This document shows, one piece after another, positions 1-5,900 of a DNA stretch of 6,746 nucleotides. Origin of the DNA: Candidatus Dadabacteria bacterium. Its GTDB lineage: Bacteria; Desulfobacterota_D; UBA1144; Nemesobacterales; UBA2774. The translations under genes were made by a program, and so were the position numbers. How positions within the stretch are numbered: position 1 is the first letter of the stretch; each line of letters starts with the position of its first letter. The notes beneath the pieces were generated by a model, which worked only from the letters and a program-made list of their open reading frames with translations, did no database searches and was not told where the DNA came from. The DNA lies in the NCBI GenBank assembly GCA_030632765.1, contig DAOVUC010000093.1:1-6746 (forward strand). The letters are read 5' to 3'.

Positions 1-694
1 TACCATACTCAACAGCTTCTCCTTTGGTAGAGAATGTCCCCACTCTTACCCTATAGAAGTTCTTATTATCCGGAGACTCCTTTTGCTTAATAAATGCCGG
101 GTAGCCTTTTGATTTCATGGAGTTTAGAATCTTGTTTGCCTGACTTTGATCTTGAAACGCCCCTATCTGAACGGTGTAGCGACCGCTCGGATCAATTTTT
201 GGCAAAGCTTCTTTAGCTGACGCTCCCCCTTGATTTTCTAATGGAGATTCTTCAAGATTAATTTCTTGAGACTCCCTTTCTTCTGTTTCTTCTTTAGAAT
301 CTGACTCCTTGGTCAGTTCACCGGACTTTGGTTCTTGTGATGGTGCGTTTATATCAGCTCTATCCGCTGTTTCGGATACTTCCTCCTCCGGGTCAGTTGC
401 GCTCTTCTCACTTTCCTCATCACTATCTGCTTGAGACTCTTCATCTAGAATCAGATTATTGGATTCTGTTTCGGTAAGATCTGAGTCTTGAGCCACTGAT
501 CCTTCACCAGCCATCTTGGGTTCTGAAGATTTTTCTGAATACACTTCCTCCTCATAGCTCCTATCAGTAGTATCCGAGCCCCCTAAACCTTTGCCTATAA
601 TAACACCTAAGCTGAAAACAACTATAAATAAAATTGTGAATGTTATGAAAAGGGATACTATCTTACTATTTTTCGGTCCTGAGTTATTGCTCAT
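1..694 (-). CDS. SPOR-domain inner-membrane protein, 3' end cut by the window
   Basis: Read on the minus strand, an ATG at 694 opens a frame that stays open for 231 codons to the left edge, so the C-terminus is missing. Residues 1-10 are a short polar N-terminus. Residues about 11-35 are a single hydrophobic membrane anchor ending in GVIIGKG. Residues about 40-165 form a very acidic, Ser/Glu-rich, low-complexity linker that would lie in the periplasm. From about 171 a SPOR domain begins (GRYTVQIGAF, then NFYRVRVGTF near 212-221), the family known to bind denuded septal peptidoglycan. The order anchor, disordered linker, C-terminal SPOR matches FtsN/DedD-like division proteins, though no specific member can be named. 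The start lies 3 nt after the argS stop, and a GGAGAGG ribosome binding site sits inside the last argS codons (704-710) with a 9-nt spacer. Translational coupling to argS is therefore likely. Confidence 0.9.
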   Translation of the reverse strand, partial: MSNNSGPKNSKIVSLFITFTILFIVVFSLGVIIGKGLGGSDTTDRSYEEEVYSEKSSEPKMAGEGSVAQDSDLTETESNNLILDEESQADSDEESEKSATDPEEEVSETADRADINAPSQEPKSGELTKESDSKEETEERESQEINLEESPLENQGGASAKEALPKIDPSGRYTVQIGAFQDQSQANKILNSMKSKGYPAFIKQKESPDNKNFYRVRVGTFSTKGEAVEYG

Positions 695-697
695 TTA

Positions 698-1660
698 CTA
701 CATCCTCTCCGGAGCGGAAACCCCAAGGAGCTTAAGCCCATTGCATAGCACCGTCTGTACGCAATTAATCAAATAAAGCCTTGCACCGCTCATATCACGA
801 TCACCATCTACCACTCTGCATTTATTATAATACACATGAAATTCAGATGCTACTTCCTGTAGGTAATAGGCGACCTTATGAGGAGCCCGGGCCTGAGCGC
901 TATCCACCACTACTTCGGGGAAAAGAAGGAGCTTCTTAATAAGCTCAATCTCTTGTGGCGCCTGCAAGAGCTCTAAATGTTCTTTTGATTCTGTTATATC
1001 CGTCTCACTAGCTTTTCTAAATATACTCGCAATTCTGGCGTGAGCATACTGAATATAATAGACCGGATTTTCACTTGCCTCCTTCTTGGCTAAATCGAGA
1101 TCAAAATCCAAATGACTTTCAGAGCTACGCATCAAAAGAAAAAAACGCGTTACATCTGAGCCCACTTCATCTACGACATCCCGCATCGTAACATAAGTGC
1201 CGGCACGTTTCGACATAGCAACTTCTTTGCCCTGTCTCATAAGTCTTACGAACTGAATAAGCACAACATTGAAACGTGAATCATCCAATCCCAATGACCT
1301 AAGCGCCGCTTTAAGACGGGACACATGTCCGTGATGGTCGGCACCCCAGACATTAATAATGCTCTTGAATCCCCGCTTGAATTTATCGTAATGATAAGCA
1401 ATATCAGCTAGAAAATAAGTCGGGCTTCCATCGCTCTTAATAAGTACCCAATCCTGCGTATCTCCGAATTGGGTTGCCTTAAACCATAGCGCCCCATCTC
1501 TTTCCTCAAGTACGCCTTTACTATCTAGAATATCCTTAATTTGATCAAGTTTGCTTTCATCTGACTCGTTTGCAGCCCCGTGAATATTCTCTTTTTCACT
1601 GAACCACTCATCAAAAAATATATTAATATCGGCTAAATCTTTTTTTATTTCGTCGAGCAA
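698..1660 (-). CDS. argS: Arginyl-tRNA synthetase, C-terminal part of a frame-broken argS
   Basis: This is the C-terminal part of a class I arginyl-tRNA synthetase, which charges tRNA-Arg with arginine in the cytoplasm using ATP. The frame is open from 1822 to the stop at 698. The first start-like codon in it is a TTG at 1660, but this is probably an internal leucine of the full gene, not a real start. Counting from 1660, visible landmarks are the catalytic-core GADHHG at about 106-111 and the KMSK-type loop written AMSKR at 148-152. The DALR-type anticodon-binding helices follow, with ENPVYYIQYAHARI near 197-210, and the family's typical C-terminal ending LLGVSAPERM. The frame is the same one used by the N-terminal part at 1865-2374. 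The two belong to one gene of about 558 codons, a normal ArgS length, interrupted by three in-frame stops. Upstream of 1660 the same frame still reads convincing ArgS sequence (EDGYKGEYVKDLA) back to about 1810. Confidence 0.9.
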   Translation of the reverse strand: MLDEIKKDLADINIFFDEWFSEKENIHGAANESDESKLDQIKDILDSKGVLEERDGALWFKATQFGDTQDWVLIKSDGSPTYFLADIAYHYDKFKRGFKSIINVWGADHHGHVSRLKAALRSLGLDDSRFNVVLIQFVRLMRQGKEVAMSKRAGTYVTMRDVVDEVGSDVTRFFLLMRSSESHLDFDLDLAKKEASENPVYYIQYAHARIASIFRKASETDITESKEHLELLQAPQEIELIKKLLLFPEVVVDSAQARAPHKVAYYLQEVASEFHVYYNKCRVVDGDRDMSGARLYLINCVQTVLCNGLKLLGVSAPERM

Positions 1661-1807
1661 TACTGCTTTGGCAAATTCCTTACAATACTCTGAAGCTTGT
1701 TCCGGGGAATCCTGAAGAAGAGAGTCCCCCTTCTCAGCTTTAATTTGAGAGGCAAGATCCTTAACATATTCACCTTTATAGCCGTCCTCGGGTAAATCCT
1801 CAGTTTG

Positions 1808-1885
1808 TCCAACAAGTCCTTTCTACCTTCCACATACACACTAGTCCAGACAATCCATCTTTGCTCATTTAATTTCGATGGATAA
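1808..1885 (-). other. Frame-disrupted patch inside argS
   Basis: Between two clean blocks in the same frame, this 78-bp stretch carries three in-frame stops: TGA at 1865-1867, TAG at 1841-1843 and TAG at 1823-1825. Parts of the expected protein are still visible in pieces. The main frame gives KMDCL just left of the TGA, where relatives read QMDxLG. A second frame then gives TSVYV and KDLL around 1831-1845 and 1813-1824, where relatives have SVYV followed by a leucine-rich helix. The main frame resumes with GQTEDLPEDGYKG from 1810. The TTGTTGGACAA and CTGGACTAG contexts look like GGG runs shortened by one or two bases. The total length matches an intact gene, so gains and losses cancel. Clustered consensus errors explain this best; real decay of the gene is the alternative. 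Confidence 0.8.
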
Positions 1886-2374
1886 TTCCTTCTCAACAGC
1901 GTAGCCTGATGCATCAAGTATCCTGGACACTGCGTCTCCAACAACAGCGTTTCGGGCATGGCCTATATGAAGAAAGCCTGTAGGGTTGGCGCTTACAAAC
2001 TCCACAAGAACTTTCTCTCCTTTCCCAAGGTCGCTGGTTCCAAATTTTTCTCCATCTTCCTCAATTTCTCTAAGTTTATTTATAATCGCCGCTTCTTTTA
2101 CATGGAAATTAATGAATCCGGCGCCTGCAATCTCTACTTTTTTAAATAGCTGTTCTTTCTCTTGCGGGAGGTTCTCAATAATAAGCTCAGCCACTTCACG
2201 AGGTTTTTTGCCGATCTTGTTGGCAATTACCATGGCCGTATTAACAGAAAAGTCGCCAAAATCTTTTCTCTTCGGTATCCCCACTTCCACAACAACGGGC
2301 AAATCTGGAATGTGGATATTCTTGGCAATGTTTTCAATTGACTTAGAAACTACTCTTTGAATATCTTCTTTCAT
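1865..2374 (-). CDS. argS: Arginyl-tRNA synthetase, N-terminal part of a frame-broken argS
   Basis: This is the N-terminal 169 codons of argS, starting at ATG 2374. It has the ArgS-specific N-terminal additional domain (about residues 1-110, with KRKDFGDFSVNTAM near 35-48). The start of the Rossmann catalytic domain follows, with the family signature EFVSANPTGFLHIGHARN at 125-142, including the ATP-binding HIGH motif at 136-139. After AVEKE (159-163), where relatives usually continue YYINDAGNQ, the sequence reads an unrelated six residues and hits TGA at 1865-1867. The stop is therefore a lesion and not the natural end; the remainder is at 698-1822 in the same frame. No Shine-Dalgarno sequence is visible before the ATG. 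A possible promoter lies just upstream (2386-2414), so initiation may be from a very short leader. If the genome really has this sequence, the enzyme would lack most of its catalytic core. Confidence 0.9.
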   Translation of the reverse strand: MKEDIQRVVSKSIENIAKNIHIPDLPVVVEVGIPKRKDFGDFSVNTAMVIANKIGKKPREVAELIIENLPQEKEQLFKKVEIAGAGFINFHVKEAAIINKLREIEEDGEKFGTSDLGKGEKVLVEFVSANPTGFLHIGHARNAVVGDAVSRILDASGYAVEKELSIEIK

Positions 2375-2385
2375 ATTGGTATGGA

Positions 2386-2414
2386 ATTACACCACATAAT
2401 TTTTGATGTTACAA
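2386..2414 (-). promoter_or_regulatory. Possible sigma-70-type promoter for argS
   Basis: On the minus strand, TTGTAA (2409-2414) and TGTAAT (2386-2391) are separated by exactly 17 bp. They match the consensus -35 and -10 boxes at 4 and 5 of 6 positions. Transcription would start only a few bases before the argS ATG at 2374, giving a very short leader, which fits the lack of a visible ribosome binding site. This is pattern matching in an AT-rich 103-bp gap and has not been tested. Confidence 0.35.
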
Positions 2415-2477
2415 GAAATAGACATGCCCTACTTAATAGCCCGCTATTTAATCTAGAATACATTTTTCAGAACATCG

Positions 2478-3113
2478 TTACTGTGAGTCAAAAAGGGGAA
2501 CAGATTCCATTGGAGACAGGTGTGATATATCGTTTATGACATCAACTCTAATAAGACCGTCTTCCGAGACTATAACGTTTTTAGAGGTAGCATGGATATC
2601 AAAATCTCTAAAGCCCTTCAGTCCCACTCCTGTAATCTTGCATAACAAAGTAATAATAGTAAGGTTATGACTTACCGCGACGACCGTCTCCCCAAGATGG
2701 AGCTTATGTACCTTTTCAAACGCTTCCCACGCTCGTTCCTGCACTTCAATTAACGACTCCCCGTTGGGAAGCCTTAGCGTCTCTGGGCTTTCTCTCCATT
2801 TTTTAAGAATCTCAGCATACCTATCCCTTATATCGGGAAAAGTTAAGCCCTCAAGATCCCCCTGGTTCATTTCCCGAAGATCGGGGTCCACTTGTACTGA
2901 AAGCTTATGATGCTTTGCTATTTTTTGAGCGGTCTCAAACGCCCTTTTCAGATGGCTTGAATAAACAGCCTTTATATCATGATTTTTAAGAGATTCGGCC
3001 AATTCTTTTGCTTGCCTTTCCCCATTTTCATTTAGGACTATGTCAGCTACTCCCTGACACCTGCCGATTCTGTTCCAGTCGGTTTCTCCGTGACGTATGA
3101 GAATGAGATTCAT
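2478..3113 (-). CDS. Histidine phosphatase superfamily protein (phosphoglycerate mutase-like)
   Basis: A 211-residue cytoplasmic protein of the histidine phosphatase (branch 1) superfamily, which transfers or removes phosphate through a phosphohistidine. The N-terminus is LILIRHGETDWN, with the catalytic RHG at 7-9 (His8). The other expected active-site residues are visible: Arg57 in LKRAFETA, Glu81 in DLREMNQGDLEG, and the second histidine His149 in VSHN. The chain ends with INDISHL near 193-199, typical of GpmB/CobC-like phosphatases. A TTG at 3125 would add four residues, but the ATG at 3113 is preferred: GGAG sits 6 nt before it and the RHG then falls at the usual distance from the N-terminus. 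The substrate cannot be told from sequence. Relatives include alpha-ribazole phosphatase, cofactor-dependent phosphoglycerate mutase and sugar-phosphate phosphatases, and no cobalamin genes are nearby to favour CobC. The gene starts 39 bp after the tolA-like stop and is probably co-transcribed with it. Confidence 0.9.
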   Translation of the reverse strand: MNLILIRHGETDWNRIGRCQGVADIVLNENGERQAKELAESLKNHDIKAVYSSHLKRAFETAQKIAKHHKLSVQVDPDLREMNQGDLEGLTFPDIRDRYAEILKKWRESPETLRLPNGESLIEVQERAWEAFEKVHKLHLGETVVAVSHNLTIITLLCKITGVGLKGFRDFDIHATSKNVIVSEDGLIRVDVINDISHLSPMESVPLFDSQ

Positions 3114-3152
3114 TGTTTGCTCCAAAAAGAATATAAAGAAAACTTCTAATTA

Positions 3153-4160
3153 TTAAGGATCATTTCTGCAGGTAAGTTCTAACCCTTTATTTTTAGCTTC
3201 CTCCGCAAGTTCGGGTGGAGGTGGAGGAAACGGGGCGGATCTATTGATTGCTTTAACACAATATTCATCAAAAGAGGAATTGCCCGACGACTCTTTTACT
3301 GTTACATCACTAATCCGTCCGCTTCCGTCAACTTTAAAAGATATGAATGCAGAAAGGCCTCCATCGGTCGGTACACCCGGAGGGATTGTCCAGTGACGGC
3401 TTATTTTTCTGTGAACCTGGCTAACATATAATTGAATGATTACAGGGCTTATTGAGGAGCCGCCGCTTGAGCGCCGAGCCGCGTTTCCAGCCTCTGTCTC
3501 TAGTTCCCCGCCCCTCTTTATATCATCTGCCATTGCAAGCCTCCGCTCTTCCCCAATCTCCTCCTCTATTTGCTCCGGAGGTTCTTTCGTTTCTGATTTA
3601 TCTTTTTTAAGTTCATCAAGTATTTTTTGCTTTTGGATATCTTTTAAGATTCTATCTTTTTCCTTTTCAAAGTCCTTTTTCTTAACCGGCTTCTTCGTTG
3701 GCTTAGGCTTAGGTTTCGGTTTAGGGGTTGGAGTTGGTTTTGGTTTCTGAGCGACTTCTTTCTTCTCTTCTTTCTTAGTTTCTAAAGGAATGACTTCTTT
3801 TTTCTCAGGTTCTTTTTTTACAACTTCTTCTTTGGGTTTTTCTTTCTTCTGCTCTTCTTCTTTTTTTTCAGGAGGCGGGGGAGGAGGTTCTACCTCTTCT
3901 TTCTTTACTTCTTCTTTCTTTTGAACTTTCTCAGGCTCGGGCGGTTTAGGTTTTACAGCTGGTTTCTTAACCGCAGGAGGTTGGTTAGAGTTACCTGTCT
4001 CTAAACCAGAAAGAGACACCTGTATAGGACCCGGAGTACTGCTGTACTGAGAAGTCCCGCTGAATCCCCAATACAGAATCAGCACTACAACGCCAACGTG
4101 CAGCGCAATTGAGAAGAACATCCCCAAGCCTTTAGAAGATTCTTTTTGAGATCGTTTCAT
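3153..4160 (-). CDS. tolA: TolA/TonB-family periplasm-spanning energy transducer
   Basis: A 335-residue protein that most likely links the TolQ-TolR motor to the outer membrane. Residues 1-11 are cytoplasmic and basic. Residues 12-32 form the single membrane anchor with the SxxxH motif (Ser17 and His21 in SIALH) used by TolA and TonB to contact their motor. Residues about 60-165 are a Lys/Glu/Pro-rich spacer with a PPPPPP run (92-97) and KP/TP repeats (139-157), suited to an extended periplasmic rod. Residues about 160-215 are highly charged and probably helical. Residues about 240-332 are a TonB/TolA C-terminal domain (LYVSQVHRKISRHW, then AFISFKVDGSGRISDVTV). Cys301 and Cys331 are the only cysteines and could form a disulfide, as the TolA domain of E. 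coli does. The KP-rich spacer is more TonB-like, but position directly after tolQR favours TolA. The gene starts 13 nt after tolR, with GAGG and AGGGG stretches before the ATG. Confidence 0.85.
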   Translation of the reverse strand: MKRSQKESSKGLGMFFSIALHVGVVVLILYWGFSGTSQYSSTPGPIQVSLSGLETGNSNQPPAVKKPAVKPKPPEPEKVQKKEEVKKEEVEPPPPPPEKKEEEQKKEKPKEEVVKKEPEKKEVIPLETKKEEKKEVAQKPKPTPTPKPKPKPKPTKKPVKKKDFEKEKDRILKDIQKQKILDELKKDKSETKEPPEQIEEEIGEERRLAMADDIKRGGELETEAGNAARRSSGGSSISPVIIQLYVSQVHRKISRHWTIPPGVPTDGGLSAFISFKVDGSGRISDVTVKESSGNSSFDEYCVKAINRSAPFPPPPPELAEEAKNKGLELTCRNDP

Positions 4161-4173
4161 TTCCCCTTATCCT

Positions 4174-4614
4174 CTAATTATTTTTTGGAACTGGTTCAGT
4201 AATAAGACCTAGTTTTGTAACACCGGCATTTCTAATCTCGGACATCACTTGAACAACCGTGCCGTAAGGAACACTCGTATCAGCTCTAAGGAATACATCT
4301 TCCTCTCTTACATCTTTCCCTCTTTCTGACATGAGCTTTCGGATCTCGATCCTAAGTTCGGAGAGAGAATACTCTTCTTTTTCTATAAAAATTGTCCCAT
4401 TTGAATTAAGCGTTACTACAACTTTTCTTTCACGGTCTAAAGAAGCCATCGGCTGGGAATCTGTTTTGGGCAAGTTAACATCTACCCCTTGATATAGAAT
4501 AGGGGTTGTGACCATAAATATGACCAAGAGCACCAGCATGACATCTACAAAGGGAGTAACGTTGATCTCAGATAATACTGTGCGTCCGCCGCCGTTATTA
4601 GTCTGCATTCCCAT
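4174..4614 (-). CDS. tolR: TolR/ExbD-family proton-channel subunit
   Basis: A 146-residue inner-membrane protein of the ExbD/TolR family that, with TolQ, uses proton flow to energise the TolA-like partner. The short cytoplasmic N-terminus reads LSEINVTPFVDVMLVLLVIFM. Asp24 in the single membrane helix (about 20-42) matches the essential proton-carrying aspartate of this family. After TTPILYQGVDVNLPK, the periplasmic domain (about 45-146) carries the usual strand pattern, with KVVVTLNSNGTIF near 64-76 and VFLRADTSVPYGTVVQVM near 106-123. Length is normal. The gene starts 10 nt after the tolQ stop. The AGAG between the two is only a weak ribosome binding site, so coupling to tolQ translation is likely. 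A second ATG two codons in is possible but has no better signal. ExbD is the alternative name; context with a TolA-like gene favours TolR. Confidence 0.9.
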   Translation of the reverse strand: MGMQTNNGGGRTVLSEINVTPFVDVMLVLLVIFMVTTPILYQGVDVNLPKTDSQPMASLDRERKVVVTLNSNGTIFIEKEEYSLSELRIEIRKLMSERGKDVREEDVFLRADTSVPYGTVVQVMSEIRNAGVTKLGLITEPVPKNN

Positions 4615-4624
4615 TTATTACTCT

Positions 4625-5389
4625 CTAGACTCTTTTAACATATCTATCCACGATGTTTAAAAATTCTGAGGAAAAATTCTCCATGTCCACATCTATCTTC
4701 TTCACCCTGCTTAAACAATAGTTATATCCTATTACAGCTGGTATGGCTGCAGCCAAGCCGACTGCTGTAGCTACCAGTGCTTCGGCAATACCGGGGGCAA
4801 CAGCTTGCAAGGTTGGCACTCCCTGGCTTCCCGCAAGCCCTATAAAAGAGGTCATAATTCCCCATACAGTTCCGAAGAGACCAATGAAGGGAGCAGCGCT
4901 TCCCGTTGTTGCCAGAAAGGTTAGAGAACCCTCGAGCCTTGATGTTTCAGATGACATTGTTCTCTTCAAAGCCCTTTCTACAAGCTCTACAATCCCAAGC
5001 TCGGTATCAATCATTTCAAGGCTACCTCCAGGTTCCGTATTTTGAGCTGTGCCGGTTGATCTGGATTTTCTAATCTTGAGTATTTCGGTGTAACCAGCCC
5101 TAAACACTTCCGCAATTGGCCCCCCCATATGTTTGGTAGAGGTATATAGGTTCCCAAAATTTCCGCTAGCTCCGTAAAGCTCTAAAAATTTATCAGAACT
5201 TTTTGTTGCCTTTTTCAATACAAAATATTTAGAGAAAATAATTGCCCAGGAAATTACGGACATTAATAAGAGAATTAAAAGCACAGCCTTAACGACGGGA
5301 CCGGCCTGAGTAACTAGCGCTAAAATATTAATTTGTTCTGCTTCAGAACCTGGTGGAATCTGCAACACAAAATATATCCAATTTGTCAT
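4625..5389 (-). CDS. tolQ: TolQ/ExbB-family proton-channel subunit
   Basis: A 254-residue MotA/TolQ/ExbB-family inner-membrane protein, the main channel-forming part of the Tol motor. Three membrane helices are clear: about 31-55 (AVLLILLLMSVISWAIIF), about 158-188 and about 200-224. The large cytoplasmic loop lies between the first two. The family signature SAAPFIGLFGTVWGIM is at 164-179, followed by the conserved IAEALVATAVGLAAAIPAV at 201-219. These helices include polar threonines (Thr174, Thr208) in the proton path of relatives. An inserted Gly/Ser/Thr-rich stretch at about 109-124 in the cytoplasmic loop is not typical and may be a lineage feature. Start choice: the ATG at 5389 gives a short N-terminus before helix 1, as expected, though the ribosome binding site (AGG, 11 nt upstream) is weak. 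It heads the operon tolQ-tolR-tolA-phosphatase-argS-SPOR. Confidence 0.92.
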   Translation of the reverse strand: MTNWIYFVLQIPPGSEAEQINILALVTQAGPVVKAVLLILLLMSVISWAIIFSKYFVLKKATKSSDKFLELYGASGNFGNLYTSTKHMGGPIAEVFRAGYTEILKIRKSRSTGTAQNTEPGGSLEMIDTELGIVELVERALKRTMSSETSRLEGSLTFLATTGSAAPFIGLFGTVWGIMTSFIGLAGSQGVPTLQAVAPGIAEALVATAVGLAAAIPAVIGYNYCLSRVKKIDVDMENFSSEFLNIVDRYVKRV

Positions 5390-5568
5390 ATTGTTTTAAC
5401 CTGCTGATAAGTTAGATTTGGGTCTTGAACAGAAAATAATCTATCTGATTTTATATACATATGAGCTACATCTAAGGCTTGATCTAAAGTTTTCCATATA
5501 TATAGATCAAAAGCAATAACATATTTAGTCTTAATAAACTTAGAACTGTACTCCTGCCCTTTTGTCAA
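5386..5568 (-). CDS. Doubtful 60-codon ORF overlapping the tolQ start
   Basis: A TTG at 5568 opens a 60-codon frame whose TGA overlaps the tolQ ATG (ATGA), an arrangement common in coupled operons. I recognise no family. The peptide is mixed polar and aromatic with no signal peptide or membrane helix, and its codons are strongly AT-rich (many ATA, TTA and AAA). No ribosome binding site precedes the TTG. That same TTG is also the first half of a perfect TTGACA box that may be the tolQ promoter, in which case the start would lie outside the transcript. The only other in-frame ATG would leave a 24-residue peptide. It is listed only because of the neat overlap and is more likely leader sequence. 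Confidence 0.2.
   Translation of the reverse strand: MTKGQEYSSKFIKTKYVIAFDLYIWKTLDQALDVAHMYIKSDRLFSVQDPNLTYQQVKTI
5539..5568 (-). promoter_or_regulatory. Possible promoter of the tolQ operon
   Basis: On the minus strand a perfect TTGACA (5563-5568) lies 18 bp before TCTAAG (5539-5544), which matches the -10 consensus at 4 of 6 positions. Transcription would begin near 5532 and give tolQ a leader of about 140 nt that is AT-rich. It is the best-looking -35 box found by eye in the region before tolQ, but the -10 box is only fair. Confidence 0.35.
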
Positions 5569-5589
5569 GCCCGGTTTAAGTTGAAATGC

Positions 5590-5635
5590 GGGATGAAATT
5601 CTTCGGCTGCACAAAATGTGTACGCTCAGAATGAC
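5590..5635 (-). repeat. Palindromic intergenic element, copy 1 (GTCAT-type)
   Basis: Read on the minus strand this begins GTCATTCTGAGCG and ends GAAGAATTTCATCCC. The centre holds CACA/TGTG arms around AAA (5610-5620), and the outer TTCT/AGAA arms also match, giving an imperfect hairpin. The plus-strand 10-mer TCAGAATGAC at its right end (5626-5635) recurs exactly at 5794-5803. Elements starting GTCATTCTGAGC and ending in a GAAGAATCTCATCC-like string are familiar as dispersed intergenic repeats in many bacterial genomes, so this looks like one member. Copy number cannot be judged from this window. Confidence 0.6.
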
Positions 5636-5715
5636 AAAGACAAATCCCTCTTAATTTGGTAATAATAAGCTTGCTATCCCAGCTATGAAATATAGAGGTT
5701 TTATGTAACAGCGAC

Positions 5716-5739
5716 CGATTGCGCACTTGCTTGCAATCG
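5716..5739. repeat. Inverted repeat, 7-bp arms
   Basis: CGATTGC (5716-5722) and GCAATCG (5733-5739) are perfect inverted arms around a 10-nt loop. The element is followed on the plus strand by TTTCCCTTTT, but no plus-strand gene precedes it, so a terminator role is unlikely. It sits in the same run of small palindromes as its neighbours. Confidence 0.5.
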
Positions 5740-5741
5740 TT

Positions 5742-5758
5742 TCCCTTTTCTAAAGGGA
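5742..5758. repeat. Inverted repeat TCCCTTT / AAAGGGA
   Basis: Perfect 7-bp arms (5742-5748 and 5752-5758) around a 3-nt TCT loop, directly beside the previous inverted repeat. CCCTTT-AAAGGG hairpins of this kind are often seen as dispersed intergenic elements. No gene ends here in either direction, so it is not placed as a terminator. Confidence 0.5.
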
Positions 5759-5779
5759 GAAGGAAAAAGGCAAAAGAAG

Positions 5780-5803
5780 ATTCTGAAATAAATTCAGAAT
5801 GAC
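5780..5803 (-). repeat. Palindromic intergenic element, copy 2 (GTCAT-type)
   Basis: ATTCTGAA (5780-5787) and TTCAGAAT (5793-5800) are perfect 8-bp arms around ATAAA. On the minus strand it begins GTCATTCTGAATTT, a variant of copy 1 in the same orientation. The right-hand 10-mer TCAGAATGAC is identical to that of copy 1. Confidence 0.65.
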
Positions 5804-5816
5804 TGAAACATACTAG

Positions 5817-5840
5817 ATCTCTCCCGTTGGTCGAGATGAC
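5817..5840 (-). repeat. Palindromic intergenic element, copy 3 (GTCATCTCGAC-type)
   Basis: Arms ATCTC (5817-5821) and GAGAT (5833-5837) enclose a GC-richer loop. On the minus strand it starts GTCATCTCGACCAACGGGAG, so it shares the GTCAT opening and orientation of copies 1 and 2 while its body differs. It begins 13 bp after copy 2 ends. Confidence 0.5.
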
Positions 5841-5856
5841 GGTGGTTTTAGGATTT

Positions 5857-5880
5857 CACCCTTCGAGAGCCTCAGGGGTG
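5857..5880. repeat. Imperfect palindrome CACCC...GGGTG
   Basis: CACCC (5857-5861) pairs with GGGTG (5876-5880) around a loop of 14 nt containing TTCGA and CTCA. It resembles the common CCCTTCGA...CTCAGGG intergenic hairpins of other genomes. It lies 16 bp beyond copy 3, extending the cluster. Confidence 0.4.
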
Positions 5881-5900
5881 CGCGGGTTTAAAATATGTAC

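Noticed and set aside
591..776. Plus-strand ORF of 61 codons
   Set aside because: It is antisense to the SPOR protein's anchor and the argS 3' end; no independent support.
1645..1959. Minus-strand ORF of 104 codons in another frame
   Set aside because: It is a by-product of the argS lesion; only a short middle part (TSVYV, KDLL) is meaningful, and that belongs to argS.
1958..2360. Two overlapping plus-strand ORFs
   Set aside because: Both are antisense to the well-conserved N-terminal domain of argS.
2435..2448. Inverted repeat AATAGC/GCTATT as a terminator after the phosphatase gene
   Set aside because: The loop is only 2 nt, the stem is AT-rich and no T-run follows on the minus strand.
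2357..2539. Plus-strand ORF across the argS upstream gap
   Set aside because: No ribosome binding site or family resemblance; it overlaps the ends of two real minus-strand genes.
3436..3750. Plus-strand ORF of 104 codons
   Set aside because: It is antisense to the tolA-like spacer and domain; its Ser/Phe and Gly-rich make-up is the mirror of the Lys/Glu/Pro codons.
4743..5045. Plus-strand ORF of 100 codons
   Set aside because: It is fully antisense to the conserved membrane core of tolQ and shows no family features.
5716..5758. Two adjacent hairpins with a T-rich stretch as a rho-independent terminator
   Set aside because: No gene ends here on either strand, the T-run is broken by CCC, and the site lies between divergent genes.
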